Shown here piece by piece: positions 29,266-36,163 of a DNA stretch of 36,399 nt (within the stretch, counting starts at the first letter, position 1; each line of letters starts with the position of its first letter). The stretch comes from a virus, in the IMG/VR virus record IMGVR_UViG_3300035182_000806, positions 1 through 36,399 of that record. One strand, given 5' to 3'. A model generated the notes under the pieces. It was not told the DNA's origin and ran no database searches. It was given only the letters and a program-made list of their open reading frames with translations. The translations under genes were made by a program, and so were the position numbers.

Positions 29266-29934
29266 TCACAAAAACTTCACGTAACCCTTTTTCATGTCCC
29301 ATGCAAGATCCGCACTCGTACCGCCCCGGGCGTGGTACTCCGCGACCGTTGGGGCGCCCATGTAGCCGGCGAACCGGGCCGCCGAGGCGCCACGCTTCGG
29401 GTTCGCCTGTACGAGCCACTCCAAGCGCCGCACGTCGGCCAGAGCGTGCGCAGCCACACCTGCGGCGACCTTGACCCCAGACAGCTTGGTAACGACGAGC
29501 TCGTTCGGCAGGCCCATCCGCCTGCAAGAAGAGTGCGCCCGGCGCTCGCCCGGCACAAACCGCTTGAAGTAGAAGACATGATCGCACGCGGGGCATACAC
29601 CCTTGAAGCCTGTGGTGGGCGGGGGAATGACCGCGTCGGCTTCGCTGAAGTACCGCTCGGGCTTGCACCCGAGCGACACGGCCCACCTCTGCCAGAGCGG
29701 CCCGTGGCCTGCGGCGTAGCCTGCGATCGCGTGGGCGATCTCGTGGAGGATGGTGTCTAGCACAGCGGGCCGCTCGTTGGCTTCGGTCAACTCCACTGAC
29801 AGGCAGATCTCCATGGCCTCATACTTGCACATCCCGAAGGACTTGGAGCTACGCACGAAGCTGAACACCCATCGGGCGTCCAGGTAGCGGGACATCTCAT
29901 GGCGGGCCAGTTGCGCAGCTTCGATCAGGTTCAT
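29266..29934 (-). CDS. SprT-like zinc metalloprotease fused to shared module (member 6)
   Basis: From ATG 29934 (AGGAG 10 bases before) the protein has 222 residues. Residues 1-100 hold the SprT-like core: CLSVELTEANERPAVLDTIL, then HEIAHAIAG with zinc ligands H64 and H68 and catalytic E65, and a third His in AGHGPLW (H77). Residues 114-137 form a zinc ribbon (CPACDHVFYF ... HSSC). Residues about 174-221 are the shared module (NPKRGASAARFAGYM, VAEYHARGGTSADLAWD). SprT/Spartan proteases cut proteins crosslinked to DNA. A phage copy could act on host DNA-bound proteins, which is inference. It is the first gene of the array. Confidence 0.85.
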   Translation of the reverse strand: MNLIEAAQLARHEMSRYLDARWVFSFVRSSKSFGMCKYEAMEICLSVELTEANERPAVLDTILHEIAHAIAGYAAGHGPLWQRWAVSLGCKPERYFSEADAVIPPPTTGFKGVCPACDHVFYFKRFVPGERRAHSSCRRMGLPNELVVTKLSGVKVAAGVAAHALADVRRLEWLVQANPKRGASAARFAGYMGAPTVAEYHARGGTSADLAWDMKKGYVKFL

Positions 29935-29959
29935 GTGGTGTTCTCCTAGCGAGAAGGCA

Positions 29960-29988
29960 GGTGTAGCAGAGCTCGCGCCCCAACGCAA
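29960..29988 (-). promoter_or_regulatory. Promoter for 29266-29934
   Basis: Minus-strand reading: TTGCGT, 17 bases, TACACC, with AGAAATCGTCA nine bases before the -35. The -10 deviates from the TACTCT of the others. GCGGCCCG / CGGGCCGC (29989-29996 / 30015-30022) brackets the upstream box. Confidence 0.7.
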
Positions 29989-30030
29989 GCGGCCCGATGA
30001 CGATTTCTCGCCAACGGGCCGCGGGTGGAT

Positions 30031-30078
30031 GGTCGGTTCTCAAGCGTACCACAGATCGCTCGAGCGGTGTAAGAAATC
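30031..30078 (-). repeat. 48-bp direct repeat, copy 1, operator/promoter-like
   Basis: This 48-bp block is identical to 30103-30150; the starts are 72 bp apart. On the minus strand it reads TTACAC, 18 bases, TACGCT (30043-30072), a promoter-like element. The palindrome CGCTCGAGCG lies in the spacer, where a dimeric repressor could sit. It lies between the helicase gene and the SprT gene in a 430-bp gap without a convincing gene. Confidence 0.85.
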
Positions 30079-30102
30079 TTCGAGCGTCGGCGGGGCGGTC
30101 AA

Positions 30103-30150
30103 GGTCGGTTCTCAAGCGTACCACAGATCGCTCGAGCGGTGTAAGAAATC
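30103..30150 (-). repeat. 48-bp direct repeat, copy 2, operator/promoter-like
   Basis: The second perfect copy, with its promoter-like part at 30115-30144. The hairpin at 30152-30189 begins two bases beyond it. Confidence 0.85.
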
Positions 30151-30151
30151 A

Positions 30152-30189
30152 GCGCAGCCGACGCTCTCGGTGCTTTGCGTCGGCTGCGC
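30152..30189 (-). terminator. 13-bp hairpin, probable end of the replication transcript
   Basis: GCGCAGCCGACGC (30152-30164) pairs with GCGTCGGCTGCGC (30177-30189), with a 12-base loop. TGATTTCTT follows on the minus strand. GAGCGTCGGC at 30082-30091 can pair instead with 30157-30166, so two structures exclude each other. The rest of the gap to 30365 holds a 12-bp match (30300-30311) to the 17-bp repeat and GC-rich dyads such as CCCGCC / GGCGGG. Confidence 0.6.
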
Positions 30190-30365
30190 CGGACTTTGCG
30201 CCCCGTTTGACAGCCAAACCGCGCCAGGCGCAGCCGCTTGGCTTTACAGCGTAGAAAGCCCCTTGTGGCTACCCGCGCCCATGTGCTAGCCCGCCGTCGC
30301 TCTGGCGGGGCGCCTGGCGCTCCGATTTTGCTTGCCAAGCGCCCCGCAGCGTGCCAACGGCTCGG

Positions 30366-31787
30366 CTAGCGGTGTCGCGTGGCCAGGTCGCCCTTCAGAG
30401 CGTCCAGCAGCGCGGTTTGGCGCTTGCCCTTGGACTTGAGCGCGCCGAGCACGGCCTGGTCGATGGTATTCTTCGCGACGATGCGCGTGACCACCACCCG
30501 CTCCTTCTGACCCTGCCGCCAGATGCGCCGGTTGAACTGCTCGTAGAGCTCGAGGTCCCACGTCAGCCCGTACCAGATCACCGCGGCCCCGACCTCTTGC
30601 ATGTTCAGGCCATGCGCCACGCTCGCCGGCTGTGCAAGCAAGATGGGAAGCTCGCCACGGTTCCACTTGAGCTCGATATCACGCTGCTGCGCCGTGGTGG
30701 TCCCGCCTCCCAGGTGCGGTACCGGCCCGTCGCAGTACGGCGCGAGCGCCACCTTCAGCCGCTCCATGTCATGCTGAAACTCGTACGCGATGAAGGCGGG
30801 CTTGCCGCTGAGCTCCTCGATCAGCGAGATGAGCGCTTCGGTCTTCGCATCGTGCAGGTGCTCCGACTTGCGCTTCTTCTTGCCGACAGTGACTTCGTCG
30901 TCGCCCATCAGGTAGAGCCCTCCGTTAGCAATCTGCCTGCACTTGCCAGCGGCGGACGCGGTGTTCGGTGCGACGACTGCCTCGTCACGAATCTGCGTCA
31001 CCAGGAGCTCCTCCATCTCGTCGTACACCTTGCGCGCCTTCTCGGGAAGCTCGACGGTGATGGTGTTCTCAATCAGCGGCGGGAGCTCGAGGTAGTCGGC
31101 GCCCGACATGCGAAGTACGTACGGCCTGATCGCCTCGGTGATGGCCTCCTCGGCCCCCGCGCGCAGCGTCCACGTGAAGCCACCGAAGCCGGTCTGGTCG
31201 AAGTATTTCATCCGGTAGTGACTGATGAACTTTCCGAGCGACTTCCCGAGGTCCACGATGTACATCTGTCCGAAGAGGTCCATCATCCCGTTGGGCGATG
31301 GCGTTCCAGTCAGGATGTAGCGACGCTTGAACTTCGGAAGTACCGGGCGCAGCGCCTTGAACCGCTTGGTCGTGGTGTGCTTGAAGCGCGTGCTCTCGTC
31401 GACGATGAGCATGTCCCACCAGAATCGCTTCTTCTTCGGCAGCTTCTTCATCGCCGCGAAGAGCCACTCCAGACCCTCCGGGTTGATGACGCTGATGTCG
31501 TGCGGCTCGAGGAGCAGAGCATCCTTCTTCGGACCGTGCAACACCGACACTCGCAGGTCGGCGAAGTTGTCCCATTTCTCGCGCTCGTTGGGCCACGCGC
31601 TGTGAGCCACGCGCAGCGGCGCGATCACAAGTACGCGCTCGACCAGCTTCTGCCGGCGAAGTAGGTTGGCGATGGAGTAGCTGATACTCGTCTTCCCCAA
31701 CCCGGGATCGAGGAACAGCCCGCCGAAGGACTGCGCGACGCCGAACTTGATGGCCTTCTTCTGGTAGTCGTGTGGTGTGTACTTCAT
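30366..31787 (-). CDS. SNF2-type superfamily 2 helicase
   Basis: The 473-residue protein has the SF2/SNF2 motif series: Q-motif-like YTPHDYQKKAI, Walker A LDPGLGKTS (K32), Ia-like VLVIAPLRVAHSAW, motif II VDES (D130-E131), motif III LTGTPSPNG (159-167), and in the second lobe KPAFIAYEFQHDMERL and motif VI EQFNRRIWRQGQKERV. Phages often carry such a helicase next to a VRR-NUC protein. It probably remodels DNA during replication or recombination. The ATG overlaps the stop of the VRR-NUC gene (ATGA), implying coupled translation. No promoter is seen directly upstream, so it is the last gene of the replication operon. Confidence 0.92.
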   Translation of the reverse strand: MKYTPHDYQKKAIKFGVAQSFGGLFLDPGLGKTSISYSIANLLRRQKLVERVLVIAPLRVAHSAWPNEREKWDNFADLRVSVLHGPKKDALLLEPHDISVINPEGLEWLFAAMKKLPKKKRFWWDMLIVDESTRFKHTTTKRFKALRPVLPKFKRRYILTGTPSPNGMMDLFGQMYIVDLGKSLGKFISHYRMKYFDQTGFGGFTWTLRAGAEEAITEAIRPYVLRMSGADYLELPPLIENTITVELPEKARKVYDEMEELLVTQIRDEAVVAPNTASAAGKCRQIANGGLYLMGDDEVTVGKKKRKSEHLHDAKTEALISLIEELSGKPAFIAYEFQHDMERLKVALAPYCDGPVPHLGGGTTTAQQRDIELKWNRGELPILLAQPASVAHGLNMQEVGAAVIWYGLTWDLELYEQFNRRIWRQGQKERVVVTRIVAKNTIDQAVLGALKSKGKRQTALLDALKGDLATRHR

Positions 31788-32080
31788 GTGACCTCCGGGG
31801 CTTCGAGGAAGGTGTCGATGAGTGACTTGCCTGCGGCGATGTCGTCGATGACGAAGACGGGGAAGCCCTTCTCCATCATCTGCTGATGGAACGCCGCTTG
31901 CTGTGGTGTCGCCGCTCCGCCCGGCTTCTTGAACTCGATGAACAACGTGCGACCCGCGAAGAGGAACATGCGGTCAGGCCATCCGCGAGCACCGAGCCCA
32001 TTCATCTTGCGAATGAGGCAGCCGCGCTTCTTCGCATGTGCCACCACTGACTCCTCGATGGTCTTCTCTAGTAGCGGCAC
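31784..32080 (-). CDS. VRR-NUC domain nuclease (98 aa, GTG start)
   Basis: The frame is open further upstream, but GTG 32080 with AAGGGTGG before it starts the family's usual N-terminus (PLLEKTIEESVVAHAKKRGC). The core is complete: GLGARGWPDRMFLFAG (D36), TLFIEFKKPGG (E49, K51) and TPQQ (Q60). This is the PD-(D/E)XK pattern of stand-alone VRR-NUC proteins. They are structure-specific nucleases and commonly neighbours of SNF2 helicases in phages. The start overlaps the end of the preceding nuclease gene by 13 bases. Confidence 0.88.
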   Translation of the reverse strand: MPLLEKTIEESVVAHAKKRGCLIRKMNGLGARGWPDRMFLFAGRTLFIEFKKPGGAATPQQAAFHQQMMEKGFPVFVIDDIAAGKSLIDTFLEAPEVT

Positions 32081-32769
32081 GGGCCACCCTTGCTCTTGCT
32101 GTACGGGCACCACCGACAGGACATACTCGGCTTCGCCATGAAGATCGTGTCGCTCAGCATCGGCTTGACCCGCTTCTCCCAATTCTTCATCAGCGCAGGG
32201 AGCATGTCGCGGGTGACCACGCCCTCCGGACGGCGTACCGGCTCCGGCCCGTGGTCGGTGAAAATCAGCTGGCCTGTGGCGCGCTCCAGCTGCGGCTGCT
32301 TCAATAGCGCGACCACGCCGTAGATGTTCAGCTGGTCGTCGTATTCACCGTCGGGCTTGTACTTCCCCGTCTTCCAGTCCGTGATCCATGCCTCGTTCTC
32401 GTCGACCTCGATCACGTCCATCTTCACGCGCAGCCATGCGTCCTTCGCGAACCAATCCACTGGGCGCCATTTCACATCGAACGCGAGCTCTTGCTCCACG
32501 TAGACGTTCCCGCCCGGGTACTGCGCGCGGAGTTCGTCGAGCTTCGGCCGTACAGCGACGAGATCCTTGTGCAGCGCACGCGTTCCGCCGACGATGTACT
32601 GCTCGGCCGCGCTGTGGATCGCGATGCCGCGGGTCATCGCCGGCCCACCCGGGTCGGGCAGCTTGTCAATCTCCTTGTACTTCGTCTTCGCGGGGCACTG
32701 TTCGTAATTCCCCAGTCGGCTGATTGACCACGCCGTCAGGGTCTTGGCTTTGGTTGTCTTGAACGTCAT
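32068..32769 (-). CDS. Cas4/RecB-like PD-(D/E)XK nuclease with probable iron-sulphur cluster
   Basis: From ATG 32769 (GAGGAGG six bases upstream) the protein has 233 residues. WSISRLGNYEQCP (C25), then RGIAIHSAAEQY (conserved His), VKMDVIEVDENEAWITDWKT with the catalytic D...D-x-K triad, and DDQLNIYG with the Q-x3-Y motif. The C-terminus has CRWCPYSKSKGGPC (C218, C221, C231); together with C25 this makes the four-cysteine set of Cas4/AddB-type 4Fe-4S nucleases. It probably processes DNA ends during replication or recombination. It lies one base after the polymerase stop. No CRISPR array is present, so no Cas role is implied. Confidence 0.88.
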   Translation of the reverse strand: MTFKTTKAKTLTAWSISRLGNYEQCPAKTKYKEIDKLPDPGGPAMTRGIAIHSAAEQYIVGGTRALHKDLVAVRPKLDELRAQYPGGNVYVEQELAFDVKWRPVDWFAKDAWLRVKMDVIEVDENEAWITDWKTGKYKPDGEYDDQLNIYGVVALLKQPQLERATGQLIFTDHGPEPVRRPEGVVTRDMLPALMKNWEKRVKPMLSDTIFMAKPSMSCRWCPYSKSKGGPCRY

Positions 32770-32770
32770 G

Positions 32771-34630
32771 TCAGGCCTCCTCATACTTCGTGAGCTCGCC
32801 CCAGTTGGGACCAGCCTTCCCGTCGCTGATCATAGGGACACTCATCTCAATCGACGACATCACGTCGTTGAGGATGGTCATCTCCTTTCGCAGCGCCATC
32901 TTCGGTGCCGACGCGTTGATCTCGTCGTGTACCGTGACCATGAAGCGCGACTCCTTCTTGACCGCGTCGTAGCGGATGACCGCCTCCTTCGTGCAGTCTG
33001 CAGCGCTGCCCTGGACCAAGTAGTTCAGCAGCTTGTAGTCGAAGTGCAGCCACCTCCCCTGATGGAGTACGGGCGGCTCGCAGAAGTAGAGACGCCCGCC
33101 CCACGTCCGGAGCGGCTGATTGTTGCGCGCACGCTCCTTGATGTCGCGCTCCATCTGACGCAGGTCGGGGATCGCAGCCTTCTGCGCTGCGCGCAGCTTG
33201 CGCGCAGTCTCCACGTCCACGCCCGTTCCCGCGGCCAGCTTCCCGACGCCCATCCCGTAGAGCATCCCGAAGTTCAGGATCTTGACGGGGCGACGCTGCA
33301 ACGACTGGCCCGTGACGCGCTCGATCTCGCCTTGGACGAAGATGTGGAAGTCCATGCGTGGGTTCGTGCGATAGGCCGCACACATCTTACCGTCCTCGAA
33401 GTGAGCGAAGATTCGGAACTCTTGCTGATTGTAGTCGCGGTGCATGAAGACACCACCCTTGTCGGGGATGATGTACTTGCGCACAAGCGGGAGCTCGGGA
33501 ATGCCGAGGAAGGCGGGGTGGATGTACCCGTCGCCCTTGTCCATGAAATCCTTGCTGATGTTCATGAACCTCGAGCAGCTGAGGCGCCCGGTACGAGTGC
33601 CCTTGCTGGCGTTCGCGCCATGTCCCTCCTGCGCCTGACGCACTTGGTTCCACGACGTGAAAATGGATCCGGTCGCTTGCGCCTGCGCGAGCCACGGCTC
33701 CATTGACATCTTGAGCACGGTGATCAGCCGGTTGCGGTAGCCCAACGCAGCCGCGACCTGAGGGTCGAGGATCTTGTCGATGGTGAGGTTCTTCTTTGCC
33801 ACCGACTTCTTCCCCGACTTCGGCGTCATCACCCAGTCAGTGACGAGTTCGTTGGCGTCCAGCGCAGCCGCGACCTCCGCGTCCGCGTCGAAGTTGATGG
33901 AGTCGTTGCCGAGCCGCTTGCGGAGCCAGTCCTCCGACGCCCCGAGTGACTTCTGGTAGACGGTCACGTCGCGGGCCAGGCGGTCCACGTCGACGAGCAT
34001 CCCCTCGCGCTCGTTGCGATACAGGATGGGCATCAGCCGGAGCTCGCGCTCGTACGCCGTACGCATCCCCTCGTCGAGCGTCGGGTAGATCAACTCGTAG
34101 AGCTTCCACGTACGGAGCACGTCGCCGTTCGCGTAGTCCCCGACCAGCTTGCCCGGTGCCTTACAGATGAAGGCGCCCGCGTCCTTCTGCTTGAGCGTCT
34201 TGATGAAGCCATGCGCGAGCAGCCATTGCTTGACCGCGTCCTGCTCTTCAGGCGGCATCCCAAGCAACGCGTCGGCGCTCGGCTTCAAGCTCAGCGACAT
34301 TGCGTGTGGATTGTGCAGGAACAGCAGGAACATCGTGTCGTCGTACTCGTCGTGATTCAACATGCGCAGGCCCCAATGCTCATGGGCCACCGACTGATCG
34401 AACTTCGCGTTGTGGAAGATGACCAGGTACTTCCCGCCCCACACCGCGGTCAGCGCGCGACGCGCTTGGCTCTCGGTGCAATTATTCTCGACGGGGTGCC
34501 CGAAGGCCCAGTACTTGGACTCACCGGAGTCCGGGAACATGATGCTCACGCCGACGGGCTTGGGCGCAGCGTTCTTCGTGTCGTCGATGGCCTCGGTCTC
34601 AAAGTCCACGACAACAATTCTCTTCGACAT
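32771..34630 (-). CDS. DNA polymerase I family (family A) with 3'-5' exonuclease
   Basis: The 619-residue protein has an active-looking proofreading domain: VVDFETEA (D9, E11), FHNAKFD (D78), DYANGD (Y166, D170). The polymerase part has TGRLSCSRFMNIS (347-359), motif A DYNQQEFRIFAH (D399), motif B RRPVKILNFGMLYG (R446/R447, K450, F454, Y458) and motif C VHDEINAS (H568, D569, E570). There is no 5'-3' exonuclease. At this length it resembles the compact replicative polymerases of T7-like and many siphophages. AGGAG lies before the ATG; no clear promoter is seen, and a hairpin (34674-34701) separates it from the gene before. Confidence 0.95.
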   Translation of the reverse strand: MSKRIVVVDFETEAIDDTKNAAPKPVGVSIMFPDSGESKYWAFGHPVENNCTESQARRALTAVWGGKYLVIFHNAKFDQSVAHEHWGLRMLNHDEYDDTMFLLFLHNPHAMSLSLKPSADALLGMPPEEQDAVKQWLLAHGFIKTLKQKDAGAFICKAPGKLVGDYANGDVLRTWKLYELIYPTLDEGMRTAYERELRLMPILYRNEREGMLVDVDRLARDVTVYQKSLGASEDWLRKRLGNDSINFDADAEVAAALDANELVTDWVMTPKSGKKSVAKKNLTIDKILDPQVAAALGYRNRLITVLKMSMEPWLAQAQATGSIFTSWNQVRQAQEGHGANASKGTRTGRLSCSRFMNISKDFMDKGDGYIHPAFLGIPELPLVRKYIIPDKGGVFMHRDYNQQEFRIFAHFEDGKMCAAYRTNPRMDFHIFVQGEIERVTGQSLQRRPVKILNFGMLYGMGVGKLAAGTGVDVETARKLRAAQKAAIPDLRQMERDIKERARNNQPLRTWGGRLYFCEPPVLHQGRWLHFDYKLLNYLVQGSAADCTKEAVIRYDAVKKESRFMVTVHDEINASAPKMALRKEMTILNDVMSSIEMSVPMISDGKAGPNWGELTKYEEA

Positions 34631-34673
34631 TGGCTACTCCTGTGAGGGTGAGGCGCCTACTCCACACCACAAA

Positions 34674-34701
34674 GCCCCACGAGCCGAGTAGCTCGTGGGG
34701 C
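34674..34701 (-). terminator. Hairpin between 34721-35632 and the polymerase gene
   Basis: GCCCCACGAGC (34674-34684) pairs with GCTCGTGGGGC (34691-34701), 11 bp, loop of six. TTTGTGG follows on the minus strand. It may lower polymerase expression relative to the abundant protein encoded upstream. Confidence 0.7.
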
Positions 34702-34720
34702 AAGTGCTAGGGAGCGAGGT

Positions 34721-35632
34721 CTAGAACTTCCGCGGCGTGACCTTCTTCGCCGGCTTCGCCTCGTCGGACTCCGGATTGAACTTCCCGTAGGGGAAGGTGA
34801 TCTCCTCCTTCACCGACTCCAGCCGCGCCAGGATGGGCACGATGAACTCCTGCCCCAGCGACTCCACGACCCGGAAGTTCATCTTGAACTGCGTCTTCGC
34901 GTCCGGGGTCAGACTGATCTCCGTGATGACGCCGAACGGCGGGCGCTTGAGCGTGGAGGCGACGCCCTTCACGTAGTGCGCCCACGGCTTGACAGAGGTG
35001 ACCGAGACCTTCGCGTAGAAGATCTCGGCGTCGGGGACACCCTCCGGCGTCAGGCCGTTGGCGCTGATGATGGCCAGGCGCCGGATGTTCTTGCACGCCT
35101 TGCCCTTCCCGGTGTCCGCCGTGCCCCACTCATTCTGAGGGCACCCGCTGCACTCCGCCGCTTGCTTGTCGCCGGCGTCCTCGTGCGGTGCCATGCCGTC
35201 CTCGACGTGACCGAAGGCGTAGCAGTTCGGCGAGGCGGGGGCGTCGGCGTCGAACTTGCCCTTGTAGAAGACGTTCTCGTAGACGTGGTCGAGGATGATG
35301 ACGAGGATCTTGTTGCCCTCGACGGGCTGACCGCCCACGGACAGGATGCCGCCCCGGGTGCCGATGAACTGGCCCGAAGGGGTCTGCTCGCGGTCACTGG
35401 TCTCCTGCGCGTACTTCGCGAGCTCCTCCTCCCAATTCATCATGGCCGTGGACTGCGCAGGCGCGGCCTTGACGGGCAGGGTGGGCTTCGCAGCGGGCTT
35501 TGCGACGACGGGCTTGGCCGCTGGAGCGACGGGCGCAGCGGGTGCGGCCTGCGCCGGGGCCGCGGGCTTCGTGGCCTGTGCGGCGGGCGTGGTGGCTTTG
35601 ACGACGGGCTTCTTGATGGGCAGAACTGCCAT
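34721..35632 (-). CDS. Conserved replication-region protein, possible ssDNA-binding protein
   Basis: From ATG 35632 the product has 303 residues. Residues 1-70 are Ala/Pro/Lys-rich and probably unfolded. The folded part has GNKILVIILDHVYENVFYKG, a cysteine set NCYAFG ... AECSGCPQNEWG ... GKACKNIRRLAII, and a C-terminal beta part (FKMNFRVVESLGQEFIVPIL). I recall similar proteins beside phage polymerase genes, sometimes labelled ssDNA-binding; I cannot prove that here. The four Cys may bind zinc. The end (DEAKPAKKVTPRKF) is basic rather than acidic, unlike typical SSB tails. Confidence 0.7.
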   Translation of the reverse strand: MAVLPIKKPVVKATTPAAQATKPAAPAQAAPAAPVAPAAKPVVAKPAAKPTLPVKAAPAQSTAMMNWEEELAKYAQETSDREQTPSGQFIGTRGGILSVGGQPVEGNKILVIILDHVYENVFYKGKFDADAPASPNCYAFGHVEDGMAPHEDAGDKQAAECSGCPQNEWGTADTGKGKACKNIRRLAIISANGLTPEGVPDAEIFYAKVSVTSVKPWAHYVKGVASTLKRPPFGVITEISLTPDAKTQFKMNFRVVESLGQEFIVPILARLESVKEEITFPYGKFNPESDEAKPAKKVTPRKF

Positions 35633-35680
35633 GGTGAGACTCCGTTGTGTTGCGTTGAGAGGCTGCACTGCGAGGGTTGG

Positions 35681-36082
35681 TTACCGCTTGGTCAAGCTGA
35701 GGGACAGCACCTGGAACGGCTCCACGCCGGGGATCGCTTTGCCAGCCTCGAGGCGCTCCCGGTAGGCGCCGTCGGACACCCGCTTCTGCAGGAGGTCAAA
35801 GGACTTGGTCTTCTTGATGTACTCGTAGAACTTGTCCCAGTCCTTGACCGTGGCGACGGTCTTACGCTGGAGGCTCGCCGTGGCGATGGTACCCTTCGCG
35901 CCTTCGATGGAGTCCTTACTGAAGGAGTTGATGATGTGCTCCTTGAGCGCGTGCTCCTCGTGCTCCACCTCGGTCACTTGCTGTGCAATCGCGTGTCGCT
36001 TCTCGCGCAGCTTGTACGCCTTGTCCACGCACGCCCCGATGGTCTTCGGGAAGATGTAGACCTTCTCCTCTTTTTCGGCCAT
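35681..36082 (-). CDS. Gp157-like conserved phage protein
   Basis: A 133-residue protein: IFPKTIGACVDKAYKLREKR, then a coiled coil (VTEVEHEEHALKEHIINSFS), a small beta part (GTIATASLQRKTVATV), and KDWDKFYEYIKKTKSFDLLQ ... GVEPFQVLSLSLTK. This order of coiled coil and beta end is common in a small protein that often precedes phage ssDNA-binding or recombination genes and resembles the siphovirus Gp157 type. It is co-directional and 48 bases from the next gene. The molecular role is unknown. Confidence 0.75.
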   Translation of the reverse strand: MAEKEEKVYIFPKTIGACVDKAYKLREKRHAIAQQVTEVEHEEHALKEHIINSFSKDSIEGAKGTIATASLQRKTVATVKDWDKFYEYIKKTKSFDLLQKRVSDGAYRERLEAGKAIPGVEPFQVLSLSLTKR

Positions 36083-36163
36083 GCTGTACTCCGTGTTTTA
36101 GGATTTCGGTTTTCGTTCTCAGCGGGTGGCGCGTCCACCCATGTCGGCGCTCTACCTCCGGTT

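Noticed and set aside
30000-30365. Small genes in the gap between helicase and SprT protease
   Set aside because: Open frames here run through the direct repeats and hairpins, lack ribosome sites and have repeat-driven composition.
32068-32769. Cas4 as evidence of a CRISPR system
   Set aside because: No repeat-spacer array and no other Cas gene is present. Cas4/RecB-like nucleases are common in phage replication blocks.
34211-34645. 144-residue plus-strand frame opposite the polymerase
   Set aside because: It is antisense to the polymerase exonuclease domain, whose motifs are intact; no ribosome site or recognisable motif is present.
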